DNA of 64,000 bases. It comes from Streptomyces brasiliensis (lineage in GTDB: Bacteria; Actinomycetota; Actinomycetes; Streptomycetales; Streptomycetaceae). The stretch's first letter is position 1. Each line of letters starts with the position of its first letter. The notes beneath the pieces are model-generated. The model was not told the origin of the DNA, did not search any database, and saw nothing but the letters and a program-made list of their open reading frames with translations. The stretch is taken from NCBI RefSeq assembly GCF_014647875.1, contig NZ_BMQA01000007.1, forward strand, positions 1 to 64,000, read 5' to 3'. Made by a program: the position numbers and the translations under genes. Shown here one piece after another: positions 28,230-37,126 of the stretch.

Positions 28230-28250
28230 TTTCTGACTGTCCGTCAGAAA
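28230..28250. promoter_or_regulatory. TetR-like palindromic operator
   Basis: A perfect palindrome TTTCTGAC-N5-GTCAGAAA lies 65 nt upstream of the start of the broken dehydrogenase. Sites of this shape often bind TetR-type regulators of acyl-CoA metabolism in actinobacteria. No such regulator is adjacent, so the binder is unknown. Confidence 0.55.
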
Positions 28251-28371
28251 CTGCTGCCTGTCAAGGCCGGGGTCACGCACGCGAAAATGTCTGCGCGGCG
28301 GCACCGGGGCACCGCCGCGCAGACGCGTTACGACCCTTGGAACACACCCCACTCGAGCGGTCGGGCGTGGC

Positions 28372-28683
28372 TCACCACAGGCGGGTGAAGTGGATGACGA
28401 CGTTCTCGTTGCCCTGCTGGACGGCGGTGAAGGCGGAGCGGTTGACCTGTGCGGTGTTGCTCTGGTTCGAGGCGCCGGAGCCGACCGCGTTCTGCTGCGT
28501 GGTGGACGAGTTGCCGTTGTTGTCGTGGCCGACTCCACTGCCGACGATGCTCGCCACGCCGGCGTTCGATCCGTCGTCCGCGATGGCGCCGTTGTCCGCG
28601 GCCGCGACGCCGGTGAACAGGGCGGCTGCGAGCGGGAGTGCGGAGACGGCGGCGAGAACGCGGGCGGTACGGATGCTTGCCAT
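28372..28683 (-). CDS. Small secreted protein, NepA-like
   Basis: The 103-residue precursor has a signal peptide (RTARVLAAVSALPLAAALFT, cleavage near VAAA-DNG). The mature part is rich in Gly, Asn, Ser and Gln: 'SGVGHDNNGNSSTTQQNAVG', 'SGASNQSNTAQVNRSAFTAV', 'QQGNENVVIHFTRLW'. The Asn/Gln/Val repeat pattern resembles self-assembling beta-rich proteins. Size, composition and position near a SigE-family sigma gene suggest the S. coelicolor spore-wall protein NepA (SCO4002), recalled from memory and not verified. It has a good AGGAACAAC site before ATG 28683. Confidence 0.7.
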   Translation of the reverse strand: MASIRTARVLAAVSALPLAAALFTGVAAADNGAIADDGSNAGVASIVGSGVGHDNNGNSSTTQQNAVGSGASNQSNTAQVNRSAFTAVQQGNENVVIHFTRLW

Positions 28684-29052
28684 GTTGTTCCTCCAGAACA
28701 AAGTACTCATCGGCCCGGTGGCCGGAAGTACGTGAACTACGGCTGCTGCCGGGTAAGTTGGCCGACCTCCCGGACGGTGGTGCACGACGTCGCGAATCCA
28801 GAGTTGCCCACCGAATCTCCGGCGAACCACCTCGGAAGGCATGATTCGCACGCAAGCGTGATGACAAGTCGATAAACCCTTATCGCCACCTTTGGTGATC
28901 TCAGCGCCCAGTTGTATACAACACGGATGCCTCCCTCCCAAGCGGCGCAAGCGAGGAACCGTTACGGCGCACATTCCGGCCAATCCGTGCGCCCCGGCGC
29001 GTCACCGCCGACACCTCTTCCCTTTTTCGAACGTACGTACGAACATAGAGGC
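28684..29052. other. Divergent intergenic region (nepA-like / primase-polymerase)
   Basis: This 369-nt stretch must hold promoters for both flanking genes. It is less GC-rich near 28860-28930 (ATAAACCCTTATC, GTTGTATACAAC). The latter is a 12-bp perfect palindrome (28912-28923), a possible regulator site. No gene was seen. Confidence 0.45.
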
Positions 29053-29922
29053 ATGGCCACCACCGACCGGCAGGCCACGACGCTGGCCCTCGCGCACGCC
29101 CTGTCAGCCGCCGAACGCGGACTGGCCGTCATCCCCCTGTCCCGGACGAAACTCCCGGCCCTGCGCTCCCCTCACCGGGGCCAACCCGACCCCGGCCCCT
29201 GCCACGGCGAGTGCGGCCGCTTCGGACACGGCGTGTACGACGCCTCGACCGACCCGGTGCGCATCCGCGAGCTGTTCGCCGCCGCGCCGTGGGCGACGGG
29301 GTACGGCATCGCGTGCGGACTGCCCCCGCACCACCTCATCGGCATCGACCTCGACACCAAGTCCGGCACGGACTCCTCGGCCGCGCTGCGCGAACTGGCG
29401 CTTCGGCACCTGTTCACGATCCCCGAGACCGTCGTCGTCCTCACCCCGAGCGGCGGTCGCCACCTGTGGCTGACCGGCCCGTCCGACGTCGCCGTCCCCA
29501 ACTCGGCCGGCCGGCTGGCCCCCGGTATCGACATCCGCGGCGCCGGCGGCTACCTCGTCGGCCCCGGCTCCCGTACCGAACACGGCGTCTACGGCACCGC
29601 GCCCGGGACCGCCCGGCTGCCCCCCGCGCCCTGCCCGCCCGCGCTGCTGCGTCTGCTCCTGCCGGCGCCGCGACCCACCCATCCCGCGACGCACCCCTCG
29701 GCAGGCGACCACGGCCAGGGCCTGGTCCAGTTCGTCCTCGCCGCCCACGAGGGCCAGCGCAACACCCGCCTGTTCTGGGCGGCCTGCCGCGCCTACGAGA
29801 ACGGCATCGGTCCCGCCCTCGTCGCTCCTCTCATCGACGCGGCCCTCAACACCGGCCTGACCGAACGCGAGGCCCGCGCGACGATCGCCTCGGCGGCGCG
29901 GATGACCGGGCACAGGCCGTAG
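29053..29922 (+). CDS. Bifunctional DNA primase/polymerase (PrimPol) N-domain protein
   Basis: The 289-residue protein matches the Prim-Pol domain of actinobacterial plasmid replicases. It has an N-terminal Cys cluster (GPCHGECGRFGHGVYD), acidic 'HLIGIDLDTKSGTDSS', the basic/His 'LTPSGGRHLWLTGP', and 'GIDIRGAGGYLVGPGSRTEH'. A short helical C-terminal domain follows ('NTRLFWAACRAYENGIG'). It is chromosomal and unlinked to helicase or integrase genes here. It may be a domesticated replicon gene. The start is ATG 29053; a GTG at 28987 is possible. Confidence 0.85.
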   Translation: MATTDRQATTLALAHALSAAERGLAVIPLSRTKLPALRSPHRGQPDPGPCHGECGRFGHGVYDASTDPVRIRELFAAAPWATGYGIACGLPPHHLIGIDLDTKSGTDSSAALRELALRHLFTIPETVVVLTPSGGRHLWLTGPSDVAVPNSAGRLAPGIDIRGAGGYLVGPGSRTEHGVYGTAPGTARLPPAPCPPALLRLLLPAPRPTHPATHPSAGDHGQGLVQFVLAAHEGQRNTRLFWAACRAYENGIGPALVAPLIDAALNTGLTEREARATIASAARMTGHRP

Positions 29923-29966
29923 AAACCCGCGAGACCACCCACCCGCGTGTCCCTAGGGTGAGCGCC

Positions 29967-30419
29967 ATGCCCCTGACCCGAGTCGTCCTGACCTCCGGCC
30001 GCTCCGTCGACCTCGCGGACCTGCATCTGTCGTCGACGTACGGCGGGATGCTGGAGGGCTACCCGCGCAAACCCGTCAACGACCTGCGGATCAAGGGCCT
30101 GCTCCGCACCGCCGAACGCGCCTTCCCCGCCACGCCCGTCCACCTGGTCCCGCCGTCGCGCGAGCACCCCGACCAGTACGCGGGCGCCTTCGGCCCCGTG
30201 GAGGTCATCCCACCGGTGGCGTGCGTCGGCACGTTCCGCTCCACGGCCCTCGCCCCCGGCCACGATCCGGTCCTGTACCGCTCCGCCCTCACGATCGTCT
30301 GGTTCCAGAACGCCCCACAGGTGCCGTCCGGCTGCGACGCGGACGCAGGGCTTCGGGGGGTGGCCTGGGAGGAACTGGCACAGGACCACGAGCTCCAGAT
30401 CTGCGGTCGGGTCGGGTGA
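29967..30419 (+). CDS. Hypothetical protein (150 aa)
   Basis: Unrecognised beta-rich soluble protein: MPLTRVVLTSGRSVDLADLH, 'MLEGYPRKPVNDLRIKGLLR', 'FGPVEVIPPVACVGTFRSTA'. ATG 29967 follows AGGGTGAG. It starts 44 nt after the primase-polymerase gene in the same direction, so the pair may be an operon. Confidence 0.7.
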   Translation: MPLTRVVLTSGRSVDLADLHLSSTYGGMLEGYPRKPVNDLRIKGLLRTAERAFPATPVHLVPPSREHPDQYAGAFGPVEVIPPVACVGTFRSTALAPGHDPVLYRSALTIVWFQNAPQVPSGCDADAGLRGVAWEELAQDHELQICGRVG

Positions 30420-30439
30420 GCGTCGGGCCTGCGGCCGGA

Positions 30440-31690
30440 TCAGGAGAGGCTCGTGGCCCGTTCCCTGGTGTCCTCGCGCGCGTGCTCGCCTCGCGGGAGC
30501 AGCAGCGGTGTGGCCAGGAGGAGAACTCCGGCGATCGCGATGGCCGTGCGCGGGCCGGTGACGGCGGCGAGCAGGCCCCATACGGCAGTCAGGGCGGCGA
30601 TGCCCGCGCTGGTGCCGACCGACCACGCGGACAGGGTGCGGGCGACGCGGTCGGGGGCGGTGTGGTCGAGGCGGTACGTGGCCAGTACCGGGTTGTAGAC
30701 GCCGCAGAAGAACACCAGGCCGAACTGGACGGCGATGATGAGGACCATCCCGGGGAGACCGGGCTGGACGAACGCCAGTCCGACGGGCCAGCACGCGCGC
30801 AGCAACCCGGTCGTGAGGAGCACCCGGCGCTGCCCGAACCGGGTCACGAACCGGCGCGCCAGGCGTGAGCCGACGAGGCCGCCGACACAGGGAAGCGCGA
30901 ACACGAGACCGTACTGCCAGGGTGCGAAGCCGAGACGGCCCAGCAGGAGTACGGCGAGCAGCGGCTCGGAGGCCATGATCAGGCCGTTGACCACGATCGC
31001 GTTGAAGAACAGCGGACGCAGCGTGGGGTGGGTGAGGATGTGGCGCCATCCCTCGAGCAGATCCGCCGCGCGCAGTCGCCGTCCACCGGTCCGCTCGGGG
31101 CGCGGTTCCGTCCCGCCGATCGCGCGGATGCCCAGCGCCGAGAGCAGATAGCTGACCGCGTCGGCCACCACGGTCGTCACCGGGCCGAACAGCCCGATCG
31201 CGGCCCCGCCGAGCGGTGGTCCGACGACGGTGGCGGTCCATGTCGTGGACTCGAACCGGCTGTTCGCGACGAGCAGGTCCCCGGGCGCCACGAGCGCCTT
31301 CAGATACGCACCACTGGCCGCCCTGAACGTGATGTCGGCCGCGGCGACCACGACGGAGACGACGAGGAGTTGGACGAAGCTCAGCCATCCGAGCGCGAAG
31401 GCGACGGGGACGCTCAGCAGCGCCGCGAAGCGGGACAGGTCCATCGCCATCATGACCGGCCGCTTGCGGCGGAACTCCACCCATGGGCCCAGCGGCACCG
31501 CGAGCAAGGTTCCCACCGCCCGCCCCGCGGCGGACAGCGCCGCCACCTGGGTCGGCCCGGAGTGCAGCACGAGGATCGCGATCAGGGGAAACGCGCCGAA
31601 CCCAAGCCAGGTGCCGTACGAGCTGACGGCGTACGCCGCCCACAGCCACTCGAACCGCCGCCCCAGGCTCCGCCAGCCCGCCACACCCAC
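30440..31690 (-). CDS. MFS transporter (enterobactin-exporter-like 12-TM)
   Basis: The ~416-residue protein has about 12 hydrophobic helices in two halves ('FEWLWAAYAVSSYGTWLGFG', 'LSFVQLLVVSVVVAAADITF', 'GLVFALPCVGGLVGSRLARR'). The cytoplasmic loop 'PLGPWVEFRRKRPVMMAMD' is the typical MFS motif A region. Start GTG 31690 is chosen because GGAGG lies 8 nt upstream; other GTGs are close. It is divergent from the LysR gene and a likely target of it. Confidence 0.87.
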   Translation of the reverse strand: MGVAGWRSLGRRFEWLWAAYAVSSYGTWLGFGAFPLIAILVLHSGPTQVAALSAAGRAVGTLLAVPLGPWVEFRRKRPVMMAMDLSRFAALLSVPVAFALGWLSFVQLLVVSVVVAAADITFRAASGAYLKALVAPGDLLVANSRFESTTWTATVVGPPLGGAAIGLFGPVTTVVADAVSYLLSALGIRAIGGTEPRPERTGGRRLRAADLLEGWRHILTHPTLRPLFFNAIVVNGLIMASEPLLAVLLLGRLGFAPWQYGLVFALPCVGGLVGSRLARRFVTRFGQRRVLLTTGLLRACWPVGLAFVQPGLPGMVLIIAVQFGLVFFCGVYNPVLATYRLDHTAPDRVARTLSAWSVGTSAGIAALTAVWGLLAAVTGPRTAIAIAGVLLLATPLLLPRGEHAREDTRERATSLS

Positions 31691-31822
31691 ACGCACCACC
31701 TCCAGCCGACCCGGACAACCGCACGCCGCCCACGGGCATCCAAGCGGGTGGCGGACGACGCGATCAAACAACCGGCCGGACGGGAAGGCACAACCGCCCG
31801 TTGTGCGCCTACGGTGGAGGGC

Positions 31823-32749
31823 GTGGATCTCGAGGCAGTGCGCACCTTCGTGGCCGCCGCCGAGGCGGGGCGGTTCCAGGACGCCGCCGCCGAACTGTCG
31901 GTCACCCAGCAGGCCGTCTCCAAGCGCGTCGCCACGCTGGAGAAGCGCCTCGGCGTACGGCTGTTCACCCGCACCGCGCGCGGGGTGAGGCTCACGGTCG
32001 ACGGACAGGCGTTCCTGCCCCACGCCCGCGATCTCCTGCGGGCCGAGGAGCGGGCCGTCGCCTCCGTCCGTCCGGGCCGCCGGGCTCTGCGCGTCGACGT
32101 GATCGGCCGGCGGCTCGCCCCGGCCACCCTGCTGGGCGACTTCCGTCGTGCGCACCCCGAGGTCGAACTCGACGTCGTCACCCTCTTCGACGTCGACGCG
32201 GCCGTCGACGCCCTCCGGTCCGGCACGATCGACGCGTCCTTCCGGGCCGTCACCATGCCCGGCCGGCAGCTCCCCGACGACATCCGGGCCGTCCGGGTCT
32301 ACGACGAACCCGTTCAACTGCTCATCGGCCCGGCCCACCCGCTCGCCGCCGCGCACACGGTCACGCCCGCCGAGCTGGCCGGGCACCGGATCTGGATGCC
32401 CGGCCTCGTCCCCGGCACCGAGTGGGCCGCCTACTACGACGCCCTCGCCGCCGCGTTCGGACTCACCATCGAGATCACGGGCCCCGACTTCGGCACGGAG
32501 CCCCTGCTGGACACCATCGCCGGCTCCAGCTCGCTGGCGACCTTCGTCGGCGAGCGGACACGCCTGGTCTGGCCGGCCGACCAGAGCCTGCGCCGGATCG
32601 CCGTGGGCCGTCCGACACCGGTCTACCCGCATTCGCTGATCTGGCACCGCGAGAACCCGCACCCGGCACTGGCCGCCCTCGGCGACCACCTCGGCTCCGG
32701 GCGGCTCGACCACTCCGACGCGGGGACCTGGACCCCGGCCTGGGCCTAG
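31823..32749 (+). CDS. LysR family transcriptional regulator
   Basis: The 308-residue regulator has an N-terminal winged HTH (MDLEAVRTFVAAAEAGRFQD, 'AAAELSVTQQAVSKRVATLE', 'KRLGVRLFTRTARGVRLTVD') and a periplasmic-binding-like effector domain. It starts at GTG 31823 with GGAGG close by, 132 nt from the divergent MFS gene. Regulation of that transporter is the default inference. Confidence 0.9.
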   Translation: MDLEAVRTFVAAAEAGRFQDAAAELSVTQQAVSKRVATLEKRLGVRLFTRTARGVRLTVDGQAFLPHARDLLRAEERAVASVRPGRRALRVDVIGRRLAPATLLGDFRRAHPEVELDVVTLFDVDAAVDALRSGTIDASFRAVTMPGRQLPDDIRAVRVYDEPVQLLIGPAHPLAAAHTVTPAELAGHRIWMPGLVPGTEWAAYYDALAAAFGLTIEITGPDFGTEPLLDTIAGSSSLATFVGERTRLVWPADQSLRRIAVGRPTPVYPHSLIWHRENPHPALAALGDHLGSGRLDHSDAGTWTPAWA

Positions 32750-33073
32750 CGGTCAGGACGGCCGCGCCGGCCGGCCGGGCATGCCGGCTGCCCTCGACCA
32801 ACTACCCGGGTGGAGGGCTTTTCTCACGGCTCGTCATGCGGAGCCGGTGGGCTTCGGCCTGCGACCCACCACCACTGAGCCCGTGATCGGACCACCTTCA
32901 TCGCATACGGCCGGCGGGTGAAGCAGACCGGAACCCTCCTCGCCTGTCAGCCGCCTGTTCATTGGGCCTTACACCTTTCGCCCGAGGCCTGACATCAGGC
33001 TGTCGCGCGGCTTCATGACTCTCCGGATCCGGACGTACTCATTCCTTCCCTTACGGATGCGAGGATTCCGGCC
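32750..33073 (+). other. Upstream region of phoD
   Basis: This 324-nt stretch has no gene. It contains GTTCATTGGGC (near 32957), TTCATCGC and a reverse-strand CTTCACCCGCC (near 32918-32928), which resemble single PHO-box units of PhoP. No clean tandem pair was found, so phosphate control is only suggested. Confidence 0.35.
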
Positions 33074-34585
33074 TTGTCGAACGACAGATCCGAACGCCCT
33101 GCCAGACAGGGATCCAGCCGCCGCAACTTCCTGATCATGTCGGGTGCCGCCGCTGCCGCGACGGCCGTCGGGGCAGCCACCGCCACCCCCGCCCTGGCCG
33201 CGACGACGGGCACCAGTCCCGGCATCGGTCACTTCAGCTCATACCCGTTCTCTCTCGGTGTCGCCTCCGGCGATCCGCTGCCCGATTCGGTCATCCTCTG
33301 GACGCGTATCGCGCCCGAGCCGCTGGTGATCGGCTCCGGGATGCCCGACCGGCCGGTGCCCGTGCACTGGCAGGTGGCCGACGACGAGGCCTTCACCGAG
33401 ATCGTGCGCGAGGGCGAGATCTTCGCCCGGCCCGAGAACAACCACGCCGTACACGTCGATGTGCGTGGCCTGCGACCGGACCGCTGGTACTTCTACCGCT
33501 TCCGCTGCGGCTCCGAACTCAGCCCGGTCGGCCGTACACGGACTCTGCCCGCACCGGGTGCGTCCGTCGCGTCCTTCACGGTCACTCACCTTTCCTGCCA
33601 GAACTGGGCGGTGGGCTACTTCACCGCTCTGCGGTACATGGCCGAGGACAGCATCGACCTGGCGCTCCACCTGGGTGACTACATCTACGAGGGTGCGATC
33701 AGCGGCCCGGTGCGCGACGGCGCCGACGTGCCGGACGCGATCCGGGCCGCGTGCCATTCGGTCGACGAGTACCGTCTGCGCTACTCGCTCTACAAGACGG
33801 ACCCGGACCTGCAGGCCGCGCACGCCGCCTATCCGTGGGCGATCGTCTGGGACGACCACGAGGTGAGCAACGACTACGCCGGCGGAGTCGACCACGGTCC
33901 GGCCCAACTCGCCCGCCGGACCGCCGGGTACAAGGCCTGGTGGGAGAACACCCCCACCCGGGTCGACCCGCCCGTCGGGGCGGACGAGCGCATCTACCGC
34001 CGGTTCGCGGTCGGCAGCCTGGTCCAGTTCGACCTGCTCGACAGCCGCGAATACCGGATCGGCGACAACGACCCGCTGGTCTCCAAGCTCGGCGACGAGC
34101 AGGAGGCGTGGCTGATCGACGGCATCAACGCCTACGACACGACGTGGAACGTCGCGGCTGTCGGCCAGCAGCTCGGTGGCGTGAATGCGAACAGCCCCAC
34201 CCGTAACCGCATCTACAAGGCCTACTACGACCGGAGCGTCGCCCCGGTCATCCTCGCCGGCGACCTGCACTGGACCATCGCCTCGGACGCGCTGCTCGCG
34301 ATTCCGGACGCTTCCAGCCCGATCGTCGGCGAGCAGTTCATCGTCACGTCCATCACCTCGACGGGCGACGGGCCGGGCAGCCAGGCGACGAAGGACGGCT
34401 GGATGAAGTTCCCGTGGGTGAAGTACGTCGACGGCTACCGCGGCTACATCCGCTCGACGTTCACGCCGAGCGGTGTGTACAGCACTCAGCGGGACGTCCG
34501 GTTCGTCACCCGGCCGAACGCGCCGGTCTGGGACGCCCAGAACTTCTTCATCGACCCCAAGAAGCCGGGCATCCAGCTCGCGTAG
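33074..34585 (+). CDS. phoD: Alkaline phosphatase/phosphodiesterase D, Tat-secreted
   Basis: The 503-residue protein starts at TTG 33074 and has a twin-arginine signal (SSRRNFLIMSGAAAAATAVG, cleaved near ATPALA-ATT). The PhoD N-terminal beta domain ('SLGVASGDPLPDSVILWTRI') precedes the metallophosphatase core: 'HLSCQNWAVGYFTALRYM', 'DLALHLGDYIYEGAISG', 'WAIVWDDHEVSNDYAGGVDH', 'VILAGDLHWTIASDALLAIP'. These hold the Asp, Asn and His ligands for Fe/Ca. It releases phosphate from phosphodiesters such as teichoic acids outside the cell. Confidence 0.93.
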   Translation: MSNDRSERPARQGSSRRNFLIMSGAAAAATAVGAATATPALAATTGTSPGIGHFSSYPFSLGVASGDPLPDSVILWTRIAPEPLVIGSGMPDRPVPVHWQVADDEAFTEIVREGEIFARPENNHAVHVDVRGLRPDRWYFYRFRCGSELSPVGRTRTLPAPGASVASFTVTHLSCQNWAVGYFTALRYMAEDSIDLALHLGDYIYEGAISGPVRDGADVPDAIRAACHSVDEYRLRYSLYKTDPDLQAAHAAYPWAIVWDDHEVSNDYAGGVDHGPAQLARRTAGYKAWWENTPTRVDPPVGADERIYRRFAVGSLVQFDLLDSREYRIGDNDPLVSKLGDEQEAWLIDGINAYDTTWNVAAVGQQLGGVNANSPTRNRIYKAYYDRSVAPVILAGDLHWTIASDALLAIPDASSPIVGEQFIVTSITSTGDGPGSQATKDGWMKFPWVKYVDGYRGYIRSTFTPSGVYSTQRDVRFVTRPNAPVWDAQNFFIDPKKPGIQLA

Positions 34586-34620
34586 CCCGAGTCGGGGCGA
34601 CGGGCCACGAGCCTGAGTGG

Positions 34621-34652
34621 GAGCCGGGAGCCAGGTGAACGGCTCCCGGCTC
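34621..34652 (+). terminator. Hairpin terminator after phoD
   Basis: A perfect 12-bp inverted repeat GAGCCGGGAGCC-N8-GGCTCCCGGCTC lies 35 nt after the phoD stop, with no T-run, as usual in Streptomyces. Confidence 0.75.
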
Positions 34653-35077
34653 TCACCGTGGGTGGCCCTAGGGTACGACCGTCAACAGCCGAGCCGACCG
34701 AAGACTTCGATCAGGGTGCGGCCGGACGCTGGGGACGTCACGAAATCGGCACCAGCGCGTGCCCGCCGCGTGCCCGATCGAGCGGTGAGCCACGGGGCCA
34801 CCGGGCCAGCCGAAGATCACGCAACCGAGTCACCGCACTCGAACTGGCGCCCAACAAGATCGGTACGACAACAGCTTCACATCACCGGGCCGCTTCGGAT
34901 TCGACTTTCGCCTGTGTGGGGCAGTCGGTCACCGGCCGCGGTTCGGGCTGCGGCCCTTTCACTGCTGATGGTGGCCGCGGCGGCCCGATCGGGTGATGGC
35001 CAGCCCGCGGAGAGTGTCGGCGTTGGCGCGGCCGGGAACGTGGGCCAGTCTTGTCGCGGAAGGGAGGCCCGCCAAAC
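34653..35077 (+). other. Intergenic region, no gene recognised
   Basis: 425 nt between the phoD terminator and the cupredoxin gene. Several frames are open but none has a domain, plausible start and ribosome site together. It may contain decayed coding sequence. Confidence 0.4.
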
Positions 35078-35557
35078 ATGGCCGTGCGCTGCTTCGGATC
35101 TCCGCGCCCCGCCCGCGACGGAGTGAAGTTCCTGGCGCTCATCGCGCTGACCGCCGCCACTGCGTGCTCCAGCGGTTCGACCCCGGCCCCGACCGGGAGT
35201 CCGAGCGCGAGCGCGAAGCCGGCCACGACGATCACCGTCACGATGAAGGAGTATTCACTGACCCTCTCGCCGGCCCACGCGGCCGCGGGGACCGTCACGT
35301 TCGTCGTGGACAACGCCGGCGCCGTGGCACACGCACTGGCCGTCGCGGGGCCCGGCGTGTCCGATGCGCACACCTCGACCGTCCCGCCCGGCGGCCAGGC
35401 GCGGCTCACCGTCACCCTCCAGGCCGGCAGCTACGAACTGTGGTGCCCCATCGACAAACACCGGGAACTCGGCATGGACACCCACCTCCAGGTCGGCGGG
35501 AACGGCCCGGCGTCACCGGCCCCCAGCAGCGCCGCCGCGACCGCGACCGGGCAGTAG
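35078..35557 (+). CDS. Cupredoxin-domain lipoprotein
   Basis: The 159-residue precursor has a lipoprotein signal (KFLALIALTAATACSSGS, lipobox-like TAC at ~30), a Ser/Pro/Ala spacer, then a cupredoxin barrel. Type-1 copper ligands are visible: His in 'AGAVAHALAVAGPG', then Cys, His and Met in 'YELWCPIDKHRELGMDTHLQ'. It likely carries electrons on the outer face of the membrane. GGGAGG precedes ATG 35078. It is followed at 2 nt by a membrane-protein gene. Confidence 0.85.
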   Translation: MAVRCFGSPRPARDGVKFLALIALTAATACSSGSTPAPTGSPSASAKPATTITVTMKEYSLTLSPAHAAAGTVTFVVDNAGAVAHALAVAGPGVSDAHTSTVPPGGQARLTVTLQAGSYELWCPIDKHRELGMDTHLQVGGNGPASPAPSSAAATATGQ

Positions 35558-35559
35558 CG

Positions 35560-36063
35560 ATGGCTCCCGGACCCGGCGGCCGCCCGCACCGCACCGCCAT
35601 CAGCCGGCGCACGGTCGTGCGCGTGCTGCTCCAAGTGGTGACCGCGGCCGCACTGACCGTGAACGCCTACGTGCACGCCGACCTCGCCCACGCCTTCGAT
35701 CGGGTCGGGCAGCAGATCAGCCAGGGAACGCTGTTCCGCCTCGAAGCCGCCGTGGCGTCCCTGGCCGCGCTGCTGGTCCTGCTCCTCGGTCGCCGGCGGC
35801 CGGTGTGGGCGTTCGCCTTCCTGGTGTCCGTCTCCGCCCTGGGCGCCGTGCTGCTCTATCGGTACGTGAACGTGGGCGCTCTCGGTCCGCTGCCGAACAT
35901 GTACGAGCCGGCCTGGTGGCCGAAGAAGACCGCCAGCGCGATCGCCGAGGCCGTCGGCGCCGTGACCTCGCTCGCCGGCTTCCTGATCACCGGCCCGCCG
36001 CGCTCTGCGTCCACCCGGGCCGGCGCTCCTCGGGGCGACAAGGCCGACGGCGTGGGCGGCTGA
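35560..36063 (+). CDS. Membrane protein (about 4 TM) coupled to cupredoxin
   Basis: The 167-residue protein has hydrophobic segments 'VVRVLLQVVTAAALTVNAYV', 'LFRLEAAVASLAALLVLLLG', 'VWAFAFLVSVSALGAVLLYR' and 'AIAEAVGAVTSLAGFLITGP'. His pairs in the first loop (NAYVHADLAHAFD) could bind metal. It starts 2 nt after the cupredoxin stop, so the two are co-translated. I do not recognise a named family. Confidence 0.8.
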   Translation: MAPGPGGRPHRTAISRRTVVRVLLQVVTAAALTVNAYVHADLAHAFDRVGQQISQGTLFRLEAAVASLAALLVLLLGRRRPVWAFAFLVSVSALGAVLLYRYVNVGALGPLPNMYEPAWWPKKTASAIAEAVGAVTSLAGFLITGPPRSASTRAGAPRGDKADGVGG

Positions 36064-36067
36064 TCAC

Positions 36068-36619
36068 ATGCATGCCTCGCCCCGCGCACCGAATCCCGGC
36101 AGCTTCTGGGGCTGCTGTTGCCCCTGGCGGTGACCGGCGGCCTCATCTGGTACGGCCGGGTACACACCCCGGAGTACCGGCGCAGCTTCTGTGCACGGCC
36201 ACGCCGTGCCCCTGCTCAAGGCCCAGCCGGGCAGCGCCCTGTTGGGGGACTGGCTCTGATCCAGTTGCTTCTCGCGCTGTGGATGTACGGCCGGCTGTCC
36301 GGCCTGCGCGCCGCGCCGCACTCGGTGGGCACCACGCACCGCCTGATCGGTATGTTCGCTTTCCTGTTCTCCGTCCCGACCGCCCAGCAGTGCATCATCG
36401 CCTACGGCGTCAGCCTGACCGGGCCCCGCGAGGCGCTGCACTCGCTCGCCGGCTGTTTTCTTCGGGGCCTTCGTCGCCAAGGTCGTCGTGGTGCGCCACC
36501 GCCGGTGGCCGGGCTGCGCGCTCCCGCTCGCCGGTGGCGCGCTCGTCACGGTGATCGCCCTGGCCTGGTACTCGGCGGCGTTCTGGTACCTGAACGGCTT
36601 CCGGGCGCCCGGCCTGTAG
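36068..36619 (+). pseudogene. DUF6529-like membrane protein with several frameshifts
   Basis: Joining frames gives a coherent ~180-residue membrane protein: 'GLLLPLAVTGGLIWYGRVHT', then 'GHAVPLLKAQPGSALLG' in another frame, then 'ALIQLLLALWMYGRLSGLRA', 'HRLIGMFAFLFSVPTAQQCI' and 'YGVSLTGPREALHSLAGCF', and, after a shift near 36455, 'FGAFVAKVVVVRHRRWPG' to 'AFWYLNGFRAPGL', stop 36619. At least three shifts (near 36105, 36190-36240 and 36455) break it. Sequencing error is possible but several independent shifts favour decay. It would be the third gene of the cupredoxin unit. Confidence 0.72.
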
Positions 36620-36931
36620 GCGGACGACGCCGGATCGGTGCCGTCGTCGGCCACTATCGGCAGTGGTCACAGCTCGCCAACCCGCCGCCTTCCCGAGGTG
36701 CGAGGTGACCGGTTCGCGCGAAAGCCGTTCCGTTCCTTCGGGGCGTTGGTGCCGCCCCCGGCCGCGAACCGCCGGCACCGGGGCGACGTTGGCCGGCTGC
36801 GGGCCCGGCCCGCAAGCACGCGCCTTGTATCCATGCATGTAATTGATAGCCTAAAATAGGGTGTATGTGCTATGCGCGAAAAAATTGAACGTACGGCACG
36901 TGGTGCTGAAGGCAAGCGAGAGGAGTGCCTC
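36620..36931 (+). other. AT-richer leader region of the peptide/P450 locus
   Basis: 312 nt without a gene longer than the peptide. Around 36830-36900 base use is much more AT-rich than the surroundings, with TTGTAT (36825), TTGATA (36843) and TAAAAT (36852-36857) as possible promoter boxes. The P450/peptide promoter is probably here. Confidence 0.4.
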
Positions 36932-37030
36932 ATGATCGCCAAGCTGCTCGCCAAGTTGTCCTTCACCCGCAACTACGGTGCGTACGGGGCCCACGACTGG
37001 GGCACGCACACCGGCGACGACAGGGTGTGA
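36932..37030 (+). CDS. Candidate RiPP precursor peptide (32 aa) for adjacent P450
   Basis: ATG 36932 has GAGGAG 6 nt upstream and encodes MIAKLLAKLSFTR followed by NYGAYGAHDWGTHTGDDRV. The first half is a short amphipathic leader; the second is dense in Tyr, His and Trp, the residues cross-linked by P450s in biarylitide/atropopeptide-type RiPPs. It precedes a P450 gene by 96 nt in the same direction. An in-frame ATG at 36872 would give a 52-residue form with a charged extension. I know of no identical precursor; function is inference from context. Confidence 0.65.
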   Translation: MIAKLLAKLSFTRNYGAYGAHDWGTHTGDDRV

Positions 37031-37126
37031 CCACACGGTCGGCGGGCGCCCCCGGGCTCCCGCCGGCTCCTGGCCGCGCTGCCGACGATATCGGCCTGAC
37101 TGCTACGAGAAGTCAGGGGCGATCCC

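Noticed and set aside
32880..33000. PHO boxes upstream of phoD
   Set aside because: Single units resembling GTTCACC occur, but no proper tandem pair at 11-bp spacing; kept only as a weak note.
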